From: JALZKA01 sp033856515
GTDB taxonomy: Bacteria > Actinomycetota > Thermoleophilia > Solirubrobacterales > 70-9
Assembly: GCA_033856515.1 (NCBI GenBank)
Contig: JAWVEY010000050.1
Coordinates: forward strand, 1-64,000
Length of the DNA: 64,000 nt
Direction of reading: 5' to 3'
Part shown: positions 7,737 to 16,220 of the stretch, piece after piece
Numbering within the stretch: the first letter of the stretch is position 1
Layout: each line of letters starts with the position of its first letter
Translations under genes and position numbers: made by a program
Notes under the pieces: generated by a model
Told to the model about the DNA's origin: nothing
The model's input: the letters and a program-made list of their open reading frames with translations, nothing else
The model's database searches: none

Positions 7737-8885
7737 CTACTCCGTGCAGAGCCCGATGTAGGCCGGTCCCGGCGCATCGCACAGCGAGGCGACGAGGCTG
7801 TTGCGAATCGCATCTTTTATGGACTCGATTGCGAAGCCGGTCCCCCAGTTCGCGCTGGCGCACAAGAAGTTGCCCGAAATGGCGACGTCGGCTGCTTCGA
7901 ACCGGTTGATCACGATGTCACCGGGCACGATCCGATATCTGCCGTTGTTCGAGTCGATGACGAAGTTCATCGGCACCTGGAACTCCCAGGTCGGCGAGGC
8001 GCCATTCGCCGATGTCAGCGTCATCTCGCACTGAGCCCCGTAACCGTTCACCTTGATGGGGATCAGCGTCTGGACGCTGGTCGTCGTCGTGAGGTCGTAC
8101 CGACTCTGTCCCACCACTTCGACGACGCTTCGGGTCGAGGCCACCCGGAGCTGGTCGGCCGGCGCCAGGGGCGTTCCGTTGACACAGTCGATCTCGATGC
8201 TGCCCCCGCACGAGGCGGGCACGTCGAGGTCGACAGTGTCCGGGAAATAGAACGCGGCCGCGAGCTGAGCCGTTTCCATGTCCTTCGTGATCTCGCGCTC
8301 GGCCTGGAAGGAGAGCGCAGCGGGTGTCTTGTCTAGATTGCCCGCCACGTCTCGCGCCCGCACCTCGAAGGTGTAGGGGCCATCGGGCAGGTCGGTGGCC
8401 GGGGTGAACGGGCTCTCGCACGCCACGAACTCGATCCCCTGAAGCTTGCACTCGAAGGTCCCGGGCTCGTTCGAGGAGAACGTGATCGTCGGGGTGCGGT
8501 CGTATGTCACGGCCCCCGCCCCTTCCGGTCCGCCGGTGATCGTCGTATCGGGCGCCTTCGTGTCGATGATGAAGTCTCGGAGCGCCGGCGAGCCGTCGAC
8601 GCCGTGGCCCTTGCGTGCTCGTACCTCGAACTCGTGGGCGCCCTGCTTCAGCTTTGAGTATTTCTTCGGCGAGTCGCACTCGATCCACTTCTTGCCGTCG
8701 AGGCTGCACTCGAAGGTTGCGCCTCGGGCGTCGGAGGTGAACTTGAAGGTCGCCTTCTTGCTGTTGGTGAGTCCCGAGGGTCCGGAGGTGATCTGAGTAT
8801 CGGGCGCCGCCGCCGCCGTAGCCGGCGCCATGAGAAGTACCCCTAGTAGTGGGACCGCTGCTCGAAAGCGCGGAACAATTGCCAT
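7737..8885 (-). CDS. Exported protein with two-cysteine Ig-like repeats
   Basis: The product (382 residues from the ATG at 8885) has a signal peptide (about 1-27, ending ATAAAA before PDTQ). It carries two tandem Ig-like domains of about 85 residues, each with the pattern PDTxIT-GP, a central FECxLDG...xC.SP and HEFEVRARxxxG or YTFEVRARDVAGN. The C-terminal half (about 200-380) has five or more cysteines and no recognised domain. The Ig-like unit recurs at the end of the TolB-like protein at 12.7-14.6 kb. A longer start (TTG at 8924) exists but delays the signal sequence. The likely role is cell-surface or extracellular, ligand unknown. Confidence 0.8.
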   Translation of the reverse strand: MAIVPRFRAAVPLLGVLLMAPATAAAAPDTQITSGPSGLTNSKKATFKFTSDARGATFECSLDGKKWIECDSPKKYSKLKQGAHEFEVRARKGHGVDGSPALRDFIIDTKAPDTTITGGPEGAGAVTYDRTPTITFSSNEPGTFECKLQGIEFVACESPFTPATDLPDGPYTFEVRARDVAGNLDKTPAALSFQAEREITKDMETAQLAAAFYFPDTVDLDVPASCGGSIEIDCVNGTPLAPADQLRVASTRSVVEVVGQSRYDLTTTTSVQTLIPIKVNGYGAQCEMTLTSANGASPTWEFQVPMNFVIDSNNGRYRIVPGDIVINRFEAADVAISGNFLCASANWGTGFAIESIKDAIRNSLVASLCDAPGPAYIGLCTE

Positions 8886-8944
8886 GCCGAGAGAGAGGCT
8901 ACGTCGACCCGAGGTGAAATGCAACTCCGGAGTTCGGAAACGGC

Positions 8945-9523
8945 TTACTGCGCCCAGTCGCCGGACTCGGGACAGTTGCCCTCGCCGGGCGGGGTGCAGT
9001 TGAGGGTGGTGAGGCCGGAGGCGTCGCGTGTTATTGAGAAGGTCGTGCCGGTCTCCGACTCGGTGGTGAGGGTATAGGTGGTTGCCTGCGCATCCACCGT
9101 AAGGGGAGCTGTGAGGTTCGACTCGATCTGCTGGAGCGCCGACGGCGTCGCGCCCGCGTACTGGCCTGCGTTATCGGTTGCGAAGGTCTCAATCGCTGTT
9201 TGCGCGGTGCGCGCCTGGGCTTGCGCGTCGGCGTCGGCCTGTTGGATTTCAGCGACGCTCATAGTCTCGGCGGTGGTATCGCTTGACTCGTCCCCGCCGC
9301 CAAGGACGACGAAAAGCAGAGTGGCGACGAGGATGAGCCCACCGACAATTCCGAGCGCCGCCCGGTTCGTGAGCCGGGATGACGGGATGCCGGCCGCGGG
9401 CTGCATCGCGGGCTGCATGTCGGTTGTCCACAGCGATCCGTCCCAGTAGCGGAGGACGGAGGGCTCGGTGGGGTCGGGGTACCAGCCCGCCGGAGGCGTT
9501 GAAGAGGGCGAAACGGCGCTCAC
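8945..9523 (-). CDS. DUF2510 membrane protein with pilin-like tail
   Basis: The 192-residue product starts with a DUF2510 module (PPAGWYPDPTEPSVLRYWDGSLWT, about residues 10-35 counted with gaps), then a single membrane helix (about 55-75, LGIVGGLILVATLLFVVLGG), then an exterior domain beginning with an Ala/Gln-rich helix. The outer part (IETFATDNAGQYAGATPSAL, then TYTLTTES and FSITRDASG) looks like the head of a type IV pilin-like or minor pseudopilin protein, although the usual prepilin cleavage site is absent. DUF2510 is a short W-rich module typical of actinobacterial membrane proteins. The start is GTG at 9523. Confidence 0.78.
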   Translation of the reverse strand: MSAVSPSSTPPAGWYPDPTEPSVLRYWDGSLWTTDMQPAMQPAAGIPSSRLTNRAALGIVGGLILVATLLFVVLGGGDESSDTTAETMSVAEIQQADADAQAQARTAQTAIETFATDNAGQYAGATPSALQQIESNLTAPLTVDAQATTYTLTTESETGTTFSITRDASGLTTLNCTPPGEGNCPESGDWAQ

Positions 9524-9595
9524 GTGAGACGTATCGGCTGGCTGCGCTCAGCCTTTAGCGGTGCGCTCCTTGTTACCGGGCGGTCCCGGCCCTAC

Positions 9596-9967
9596 TCAGT
9601 TCTTGCGCGGGATGGTCTCGAGAACGAAGACCTGGGTGGCGACGCTGTCCTTGACCTTCTTGGAGAATCGCGCTGTGATCTTGCGATGCATTGCCTTAGC
9701 GACGACGTCGGCCGTCTCTCGCTCGAACGAAGCCATGGTACGCCTGGGTCCGTCGCCGTCAGCTCTGCTCGCGATTCCCTCCTGCAGATCAGCGGTTGAT
9801 GCCTCTGGGTAGCACCAGCGAACTACCCCAGTGTCGAGTTCCACAAAGCCATCGGACGGTGCGGTATCGGCATAGCGATTCCAGACCGAGTTGAGCGAGG
9901 CGCACAGCGATTTGGACAGGTCATTGGACTCCGGCACCTGCAGCGGCTCAGGCATTTGGGCCTCCAT
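9596..9967 (-). CDS. DUF2294-like protein
   Basis: From the ATG at 9967, preceded by AGGAAG seven bases upstream, the product is 123 residues. A central acid-rich stretch and the ending KITARFSKKVKDSVATQVFVLE resemble DUF2294 (Na-translocating decarboxylase-like) proteins, which typically close with a VEVFVLE-type strand. An open extension to 10054 lacks a ribosome site. Base composition appears lower in GC than the neighbours, hinting at transfer. Function is unknown, and the family match is by pattern only. Confidence 0.55.
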   Translation of the reverse strand: MEAQMPEPLQVPESNDLSKSLCASLNSVWNRYADTAPSDGFVELDTGVVRWCYPEASTADLQEGIASRADGDGPRRTMASFERETADVVAKAMHRKITARFSKKVKDSVATQVFVLETIPRKN

Positions 9968-10128
9968 TAATTCGCTTCCTCGGAAGTGGCACTCGGCGGG
10001 CAGAGGAAACGAAGAGATCCCAGCGGGCACGACTAATCGTACCTCTTGCCACAAACCTGCAGCGACAGTCGGCCGATTCAGGTGTCGCCGTTTCTAGTGG
10101 CGGATCTTCATTAGGTACTTCGCCGCAG

Positions 10129-10154
10129 ATCATCGGGGGATAACTCCCGATGAT
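10129..10154. promoter_or_regulatory. Inverted repeat in a divergent intergenic region
   Basis: A perfect 9-bp inverted repeat (10129-10137 with 10146-10154; arm ATCATCGGG) spaced by 8 bases lies between the divergent genes starting at 9967 and 10242, about 87 bases before the latter. It could be an operator or a transcript hairpin; nothing ties it to a known regulator. Confidence 0.35.
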
Positions 10155-10241
10155 TCATGCCCCGTTGTGACCTAGGCTGAAGCGGGGGATCCGGGCGGCC
10201 GACTTGGCGTGCTCGGGAAGGCATCTAGAAGGAGGGAACAG

Positions 10242-11108
10242 TTGAAGAGACTGCTATGCGCCAGCGCCGTTGCGCTTGGCCTACTGCCGGCGTTCGGGGG
10301 AATCGCCAGCGCTGATACGACGGAGGTCGTTACCGCGGCCGACCTGGCAGCCGGTACCGACTGGTTCACGGCCGACACGCGTCCGCCCGGAACCGGCACG
10401 TTCGAAAACGGACCCGCGACGCCGCCGCTGGGGACTGGAAGCTTCGAGCTCCAGACGCTGACGAACCCCGAGAAGGTCCAGTTGTTCACGGACCGCTATG
10501 ACGGCGTCAAGCTCGCCGACATCGACGGGATCGGGTACTCGACGTACCGGGATCCTGCCTCGACCGGCTTCATCGCGGGCGTGTCCGCCCTCAACATGAG
10601 GATCGATCTGACCGGCGACGGCCAGCCCGACGCCTACATGGTCTACGAGCCGTACCAGGACCAGGGCAATGCGGCAGTCCAGACGGGGGTCTGGCAGGAC
10701 TGGGACGCCTATCAGGGCGGTGCGGCCAAGTGGTGGATCAACACCGGCGCCGGCGGCTGCGGCCAGGCGACTCCGTGCTCGTGGAGCACGATCGTCGCGG
10801 CGTTCCCGAACGCCACGATCGAAGAGGGCGTCAACTGTGGACCGGGCGGCGTCAAGGTGCCGTGCCCCGGCTCGCTTGGCGTGAACCAGGGCTCGTTCAA
10901 CTCGGGAATCATCTCGAACGCCGACGCGCTCTACGTCTCGGTGAACGGCACGAAGACCACGTTCGATTTCGAGCGTGACCTGCCGCTCCCGACAAGCGCC
11001 GAACAGTGCAAGAAGGACGGCTGGAAGAACTACGGAACGACGTTCCGTAATCAGGGCGACTGCGTGAGCTTTGTCGCCACAAAGGGCAAGAACCAGCCGC
11101 GCGGCTGA
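10242..11108 (+). CDS. Exported protein with C-terminal two-cysteine motif
   Basis: The start is TTG at 10242, supported by a strong ribosome site (GGAGGG, 5-10 bases upstream). This gives 288 residues with a clean signal peptide (about 1-25, LLCASAVALGLLPAFGGIASA). The body includes LTGDGQPDAYMVYEP, a possible calcium-binding loop, and paired cysteines. The C-terminus carries AEQCKKDGWKNYGTTF followed by NQGDCVSFVATKGKN, a short module seen at the end of many actinobacterial exported proteins. No catalytic motif is recognised. The gene is monocistronic, with a strong terminator right after it. The role is probably extracellular and unknown. Confidence 0.78.
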   Translation: MKRLLCASAVALGLLPAFGGIASADTTEVVTAADLAAGTDWFTADTRPPGTGTFENGPATPPLGTGSFELQTLTNPEKVQLFTDRYDGVKLADIDGIGYSTYRDPASTGFIAGVSALNMRIDLTGDGQPDAYMVYEPYQDQGNAAVQTGVWQDWDAYQGGAAKWWINTGAGGCGQATPCSWSTIVAAFPNATIEEGVNCGPGGVKVPCPGSLGVNQGSFNSGIISNADALYVSVNGTKTTFDFERDLPLPTSAEQCKKDGWKNYGTTFRNQGDCVSFVATKGKNQPRG

Positions 11109-11131
11109 CCCTCGCTCGAGTCGCAAGGGAC

Positions 11132-11157
11132 AAGGGCCCCGCTTCGGCGGGGCCCTT
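11132..11157 (+). terminator. Intrinsic terminator after the exported-protein gene
   Basis: An 11-bp GC-rich stem (AAGGGCCCCGC against GCGGGGCCCTT) with a TTCG tetraloop begins 24 bases after the stop at 11108 and runs into TTTCT. It is a textbook rho-independent terminator. Confidence 0.85.
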
Positions 11158-11180
11158 TCTCGTTCGGCTCCCCCGTCCTC

Positions 11181-11213
11181 GTTAGGAGTCCGCTGCTCTA
11201 ACCAGCTCGGCTA
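11181..11213 (-). other. tRNA-derived fragment (D-arm to anticodon loop)
   Basis: Thirty-three bases on the minus strand match positions 8-40 of the intact tRNA-Met at 12527-12600 (29 identical, including a 22-base perfect block, 11186-11207 against 12566-12587). The acceptor stem, the 3' half of the anticodon stem and the T-arm are missing, so it is not a functional tRNA. Its loop would read CTCCTAA, which is the loop of a tRNA-Arg(CCT) rather than Met, so it may be a remnant of a different tRNA. It abuts the stop codon of the gene at 11211. Confidence 0.6.
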
Positions 11214-11594
11214 GTTGCCGAGGACGATCGTCTTGCTGTTGTCGGCCTTGCACTTAGAGGTGCCGGGTGCGCGGGCGTAATGCTTTCCCTCGAGGCCGGG
11301 CTGACCGACAGACCACCGGTACTTGCCGTTCGAGAACGACGTGGTGTCCATGCTGCCCGTGTAGACGTCGTCGCCGCCGCCCTGTGAGCCGCCCTTTTCC
11401 CTGTAGATCTTGACCAGACGGTCGTCGGCGCACTTGTTCTCGTTCGGACTATTCACAGTGCCGATGGGATCGCCGCCCATGGACTTGATCGTCACCTGGG
11501 TATCCGCCTTGCCGCCTCCGCCGCTCGCGGGGGTGGTCGTAATCAGCGCGCCGCAGGCAACGAGCCCGGCAATCGTTAGTGCTTTTGACTTCAA
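11211..11594 (-). CDS. Small exported protein of unknown function
   Basis: The start is TTG at 11594, with GGGAGG about 6 bases upstream. The 127-residue product has a signal peptide (about 1-24, ALTIAGLVACGALITTTPASG) and a compact secreted domain containing CADDRLVKIYREKGG and SKCKADNSKTI with two cysteines. Similar short proteins occur near Ig-like and RTX proteins in related genomes, but no function is known. The stop codon directly touches the tRNA-derived fragment. Confidence 0.7.
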   Translation of the reverse strand: MKSKALTIAGLVACGALITTTPASGGGGKADTQVTIKSMGGDPIGTVNSPNENKCADDRLVKIYREKGGSQGGGDDVYTGSMDTTSFSNGKYRWSVGQPGLEGKHYARAPGTSKCKADNSKTIVLGN

Positions 11595-11748
11595 GATGTC
11601 CTCCCTGTTTGATCTACGGGTACCGACCGTACCACCGGTTGAGACCTGCCGCGGTCTGTCATTGCGCGGCCCAGGACCGCCGAACCAGAACGACTGTGCT
11701 CACAGGCGTTCGGGGGACCGATCGCCTCCACCGCCGCAGGCAAGGGTC

Positions 11749-12456
11749 TTAGGCAATCAACCCGAGCCGCATGGCCTTCGCGACTGCGGCTGCGCGACCC
11801 GGCACGCTGAGCTTCAAGTAGATGTTGCCGAAGTGTGTCGTCACGGTCGCCGGGCTCAAGATCAAGCGCTCTGCGATCGCGGGCGTCGAAAAGCCGTCAG
11901 CTGCGAGTTGCAACACCTCCAGCTCGCGAGGCGTGAGCGGCGGGCCCGGCGACTCCTCGATCTCGTCCTCCAGGACCCCGATTTCGTCTTTTGACCAGTA
12001 GGTCGGCACGCACGCAAACAGGTGCAGTCCGGGAAGGGCATTGGCCATGCCCCAGATGACGATCTCCATCGGGGCGCCTAACCGCCCGGTCAACACCCGG
12101 GGCCCGGGACCGGCCGCCAACCCGGTGTCTAGCATCTGCACCCAGATCGCATCCATGACCGGAAGCTGGTCCGGAGGCATGAAGTCGTTGACCGTCAGAC
12201 GCTGCATGTCCGCCAGGCTCGACCGAGCCATCAACTGGGCGGGGCGGTTGGCGTCGATGTGCTGTCGCCCGCCGTCGTGCATCGTCATCGGTATCGGGCT
12301 CAAGTCGAAAACCGCCCTCAGCTTGTCGGCTTGGCCTTTCGCGGCGAGCACGACCTCAAGCGCATCGCCGAGGACAGGTGGAAGGCGTCTACCGGAAGCG
12401 TAGGGTGGAAGCGCCTTGGCGCGGAATTCAGAATCTAAGCTTGACAACACGATCAT
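11749..12456 (-). CDS. LuxR-type transcriptional regulator with PAS-like sensor domain
   Basis: The product (235 residues from the ATG at 12456) has an N-terminal PAS-like region (about 40-150, with LRAVFDLSPIPMTMHDGG and ANRPAQ). It ends in a LuxR/GerE helix-turn-helix (about 170-232, LTPRELEVLQLAADGFSTPAIAERL and SPATVTTHFGNIYLKL). No receiver phosphorylation site is visible, so it probably senses a ligand or redox signal directly. An earlier ATG at 12519 would place the start only 8 bases from the tRNA-Met gene and adds no domain. Targets are unknown; exported-protein genes flank it. Confidence 0.85.
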   Translation of the reverse strand: MIVLSSLDSEFRAKALPPYASGRRLPPVLGDALEVVLAAKGQADKLRAVFDLSPIPMTMHDGGRQHIDANRPAQLMARSSLADMQRLTVNDFMPPDQLPVMDAIWVQMLDTGLAAGPGPRVLTGRLGAPMEIVIWGMANALPGLHLFACVPTYWSKDEIGVLEDEIEESPGPPLTPRELEVLQLAADGFSTPAIAERLILSPATVTTHFGNIYLKLSVPGRAAAVAKAMRLGLIA

Positions 12457-12526
12457 GGTAAGTCCAGAGTCGGGCGGATGAGCCAATACGCGGCTCCCCT
12501 GCTGACAGCTCAGCCCCATTTTGCGA

Positions 12527-12600
12527 TGGGCCGGGGTGGACTCGAACCACCGACCGACGGATTATGAGTCCGCTGCTCTAACCAGCTGAGCTACCGGCCC
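12527..12600 (-). tRNA. tRNA-Met (anticodon CAT)
   Basis: The minus strand folds as a complete cloverleaf: a 7-bp acceptor (GGGCCGG with CCGGCCC), D-arm TAGCTCAGCTGGTTAGAGCA, anticodon loop CTCATAA, T-arm GGTTCGAGTCC and discriminator A. CCA is not encoded. The perfect 1-72 pair excludes an initiator. A tRNA-Ile2 with lysidine-modified CAT cannot be excluded from sequence alone. Confidence 0.93.
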
Positions 12601-12729
12601 GTGGCGCGAGCGTAACGGCCGCATCGGAGCGGTTCGTTGAGTCCAGCAAACGGTGGGAATTCCCTCAATACGGGTGTAGGGTTGTGCGGCATCGAATGAG
12701 CCCCATGGAGGGGCCGAGGGGAGAAAGGC

Positions 12730-14580
12730 ATGAACGGAGGCGTGGCGCGGTTCTTGGGGGTCGGCTGCTTGCTCGTCGTGATCCTCACGGGAGCGGATCA
12801 AGCGGCGGCGGCAGGCGCGGCGTCGCCGCAGCTCTCAACCGACGGCACAACCGTCGTCTTCATGGACGACGAGGCGCTTGTCAAAGCTGACCGTGATGAG
12901 AACACCGACTTGTACTCGTCCACGCTCAGCAGCGAGCCGGAGCTCATCTCTCGCGGGCCCGAAGGAGACAGCCAGGCGACAGACCTCTTCTCTCTCTTCG
13001 TGATGAGCGCCGATGCGTCGGTCGTCGACTTCGTGACCGACGAACAACTCGTCGCTGCCGACAACGACGCGGAGGACGACATCTATCAGCGAGCGGGCGG
13101 AACGACGACCCTGCTCTCGACCGGCGGGAACGGCGCGTTTCCGGTGACTGGAATCGACATCAGCACCTCGGGCTCGCGCAGCTTCTTCCAGACCGATGAG
13201 TCACTCGACCCATTGGACACCGATTCCGCCAGGGACGCTTACATGAACGAGGCGGGAGTAGTGACCGTGCTGACCACCGACGGCGTTTACGGCACCAGCG
13301 ACACCGACGATGTCTTCATGCGCGGTGCCTCGGATGACGGAACCGAGGTCTTCTATTACACAACCGAGTCGCTCCTCCCGGCTGACGCGGACTCGGGTGG
13401 TGACGTCTATCGGAGGACGGTGGGCGGAGCGCTCGAGCTGTTGAGCAAGGGAACCGGCACCGGCAATGCCGGCACGTCCTCCGGAGTCGCAGATTTCGCT
13501 TCGGACGGGAGCGTGGCGACGATCGAGAGCTTCGAGCAGCTCGACCCGGCCGACACCGACACGGCTCAAGACATCTATACCGGCGATGGCGGCGACGCCG
13601 TGCTGGCGAGCTCGGGTGGAGGCGCCAACACCGACGTCCATCTCACCATCAATTCGATGAGCGAGGATGGATTGACGGTCGTCTTCTATACGACCGAGTC
13701 CCTGCTTCCCGCCGACACCGACGCGGTGCAAGATGTGTACGCCTCGATCAACGGGACGCTTACGCTCATAAGTGACCGGGTGCAGGCTGGGGCCGACACC
13801 GCCGACGCCGCCATCTATGACAGCACGACGCCCGACGGCGGGAGCATCTTCTTCCGTACCGCCGAACAGATCAACGCTGCCGACACTGACTCCGCCTTCG
13901 ACCTCTACGCATGGCGACCAGGACCCACCGTGATCCGCGTCTCGAGCGCCGGCAACGGCGCGTTTGACGTAGGTCCCGGGGCGCCTTCCGCAGACGATGG
14001 GTCGGCGGTGCTGTTCTCGACTCCGGAGCCGCTCGACGTCCTGGATACGGATACGACGAGCGACGTCTACCAGCGAACTGTGGGGGCGACGACTCTCATC
14101 TCGGGCGGCGTGTTCGGGGGCAATGGAGCGTTTGACGCATTCGGGTACAAGGCCAAGATCAGCGGCGACGGCGTGCATCGCATCTTCACCACCGCAGAAC
14201 CGATGCTTCCCGTGGATGTGAACGGCATCGATGACCTCTACGAATTCAATGGCCCCGGAGTAGATCCGACGCTCCTTTCGCTTGAGCACAAGCCGCCTAC
14301 GACGACGCTCACCAAGACGCCGGAGAAGAAAAAGAAGCAGAACAAGGAGAAGAAGAACGAGAAGTTCAAGTTCGAGTCCGACGAGACAGGGCCTTCGACG
14401 TACGAATGTCAGAAGGACGACGGCAAGCCGTTCAAGCCGTGCAACTCGCCCTACAAGGAGAAGTACTCGGCCGGCAAGAACGACTACAAGAAGCACACGT
14501 TCAGCGTCCAGGCGACCGACGTTCCAGGGAACGTGGAGACGCCGCCCGAGTCCTACACGTTCAAGCGGAAGCTGAAGTAG
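12730..14580 (+). CDS. Exported TolB-like propeller protein with Ig-like tail
   Basis: The 616-residue product has a signal peptide (about 1-27) and roughly ten repeats of about 45-55 residues with the consensus F.T.ESLLPADTDSAQDVY.R..G..TLLS. These are WD40/PD40-like TolB blades with an acidic ADTD(S/T)..D turn that could bind calcium. A Lys/Glu-rich linker (about 530-550) leads to a final Ig-like domain (about 550-616) with STYECQKDD, FKPCNSP and HTFSVQATDVPGN, matching the repeats in the exported protein at 7.7-8.9 kb. The ATG at 12730 follows GGGGAGAAAGG. It is probably surface-associated; its ligand is unknown. Confidence 0.85.
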   Translation: MNGGVARFLGVGCLLVVILTGADQAAAAGAASPQLSTDGTTVVFMDDEALVKADRDENTDLYSSTLSSEPELISRGPEGDSQATDLFSLFVMSADASVVDFVTDEQLVAADNDAEDDIYQRAGGTTTLLSTGGNGAFPVTGIDISTSGSRSFFQTDESLDPLDTDSARDAYMNEAGVVTVLTTDGVYGTSDTDDVFMRGASDDGTEVFYYTTESLLPADADSGGDVYRRTVGGALELLSKGTGTGNAGTSSGVADFASDGSVATIESFEQLDPADTDTAQDIYTGDGGDAVLASSGGGANTDVHLTINSMSEDGLTVVFYTTESLLPADTDAVQDVYASINGTLTLISDRVQAGADTADAAIYDSTTPDGGSIFFRTAEQINAADTDSAFDLYAWRPGPTVIRVSSAGNGAFDVGPGAPSADDGSAVLFSTPEPLDVLDTDTTSDVYQRTVGATTLISGGVFGGNGAFDAFGYKAKISGDGVHRIFTTAEPMLPVDVNGIDDLYEFNGPGVDPTLLSLEHKPPTTTLTKTPEKKKKQNKEKKNEKFKFESDETGPSTYECQKDDGKPFKPCNSPYKEKYSAGKNDYKKHTFSVQATDVPGNVETPPESYTFKRKLK

Positions 14581-14587
14581 CTCCCAG

Positions 14588-15451
14588 TTAAGGGAGCCCG
14601 GCCAGGAACGCGATCAGCCGTTCGGTGAAGGCGGCTTCCGCCTCGCGGTGCGGCCAGTGGCCGGCTCCGTCTGCAATCAGGACCTCGGAGCCGTCGCCGA
14701 TCAATTCGACTGTTCGCTCGAAGGGACCGGGGGCGACGATGTCGACCGTGCCGCCGACGACAAGGCCGCGAATGGCGGGTGGAGTGGCGAGCTCGGACGG
14801 CAGCTTGGGTGACAGAGCGCGGTAGTAGTCCAGGGCGCCGCTTAGCGATACTTCGTCTCGGAAGCACTCCTTGACGTCGGCAAGAGCGTGGTCACGGTCG
14901 GCGCCGTGCCAGTTCGGCGCCCACCTTCGGTAGATCTGATCGAGGTAGGCGAAGTCGCCGCGTCGTACGGAGCGTTCTGCCCACGGCATCTTCAAGGAGA
15001 CGAAATGACGAGCCCCCCACAGCGTCCCCGGGTCGCGTGGCAGCAAGCTCGGATGCGGGATTGCGATCGGGACGATCGCCCGCACCCGCTCCGGCGCGAC
15101 CGCGGCCGCTCCGTAGACAAGCGTCGCACCCCAGTCATGCCCGACCAGGATCGCCTCGCGCTCTCCGAGCGCATCCAAGAGGGCCGGCGTGTCGGCCGCC
15201 AGCGACAGCCCGTCGTAGCCACGCCCTTCGACGATCGTGTCTGGGTGGTAGCCGCGAAGCCAAGGGGCCACCGTGCGATAGCCCGCCGCGGCCAGCCTCC
15301 CCGCGATTCCGGTCCAGCCGTGTGGCGTATCGGGGAATCCGTGCCAGAGGACGACAAGCGGCCCCTCCCCCTGCTCGGCGAACACGAACGTCTGCCCGTC
15401 GTCGGTCGTCGCTCGTGACCATGCGTCAGATGCCAAGCCGGGTTGAGCCAC
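14588..15451 (-). CDS. Alpha/beta hydrolase, epoxide-hydrolase-like
   Basis: The 287-residue product is a cytoplasmic alpha/beta hydrolase. The oxyanion-hole motif HGFPDTPHGW, a nucleophile elbow VGHDWGA with Asp instead of Ser, and a C-terminal GAGHWPH with catalytic His point to the epoxide hydrolase or haloalkane dehalogenase branch. The acid residue likely sits near GGTVDIV. The physiological substrate cannot be read from sequence. The start is GTG at 15451. It is convergent with the TolB-like gene (7-base gap) and follows a membrane protein gene on the same strand. Confidence 0.87.
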   Translation of the reverse strand: MAQPGLASDAWSRATTDDGQTFVFAEQGEGPLVVLWHGFPDTPHGWTGIAGRLAAAGYRTVAPWLRGYHPDTIVEGRGYDGLSLAADTPALLDALGEREAILVGHDWGATLVYGAAAVAPERVRAIVPIAIPHPSLLPRDPGTLWGARHFVSLKMPWAERSVRRGDFAYLDQIYRRWAPNWHGADRDHALADVKECFRDEVSLSGALDYYRALSPKLPSELATPPAIRGLVVGGTVDIVAPGPFERTVELIGDGSEVLIADGAGHWPHREAEAAFTERLIAFLAGLP

Positions 15452-15501
15452 CGCGGCCAGCCTATGTCAGCCGGCTGGCCGAGTTGGGCTGAATCGACGC
15501 T

Positions 15502-16179
15502 TTATGCGACGGGGGCGGCTTCTTCTTGCGACTCGACGGGCTGCGCTCGCGGCGCGGAATCGTTCGTTTCTGAGAGCTCTCGCTGGAGCCCGGCCGGCTC
15601 TGGCTGAGACAGGCCGGACATGCGGATGAGGGTCGCTTCCTTCTTGCGGGAGTCGGAGACGAGGCGGAGTGAGATGACGCCCGTGACGCAAAGGGCGAAG
15701 ACGGATAGGAGCCAGCGGGTGATCGTTGCGAACTCGCTGGGAGTTGTGGTGAGGGTCGAGAGAGCGATGCCGTAGGTGGCGAGGATCCCTGCCAGCTGGA
15801 AGACGAGGCCGTATATGGAGAAGGATCGGGCGGCGACGAGGACGACCCAGATGTACATGGCGGCGTAAATCCCGGATGCCGATCCCGAAAGGGCGACGCA
15901 GGTGGCGATTAGGCCGGAGCCGACGATCAGGACGGTGTGGATGCTCCACGTGTTGAAGTGATCGGCGAGGGCGAAGATGGAGATGCTCGCGGTGAGGGCG
16001 ATGAGGGCGACGAGCCAGAGGCCGTCGGTGTCGGCCGCGGGTGGGTGCGGGAGTGCGATCGAGGCGGCGACGAACGCGGCGCCGCAGCCGTAGAGGAGCG
16101 CGGTGACGCGCGCCATCTGGGGCGCCTCCACCTCCACTGCGTACTCATGCTCGGCTTGCTTTCGGGACAGGAAGGACAT
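15502..16179 (-). CDS. Multi-pass membrane protein resembling a GGDEF sensor module
   Basis: The 225-residue product has five to six hydrophobic helices (about residues 25-175) and a hydrophilic Pro/Ser/Glu-rich C-terminal tail. The arrangement resembles the membrane sensing half of diguanylate cyclases found in related actinobacteria, but the GGDEF domain is absent, so it is either a stand-alone sensor-like protein or a remnant. The ATG at 16179 is preceded by TAGGAGAAA, a good ribosome site. No enzymatic motif is present. Confidence 0.7.
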   Translation of the reverse strand: MSFLSRKQAEHEYAVEVEAPQMARVTALLYGCGAAFVAASIALPHPPAADTDGLWLVALIALTASISIFALADHFNTWSIHTVLIVGSGLIATCVALSGSASGIYAAMYIWVVLVAARSFSIYGLVFQLAGILATYGIALSTLTTTPSEFATITRWLLSVFALCVTGVISLRLVSDSRKKEATLIRMSGLSQPEPAGLQRELSETNDSAPRAQPVESQEEAAPVA

Positions 16180-16220
16180 TTTCTCCTACCTGACTTATTC
16201 GGCGTTTCGGCGCACTCGCC

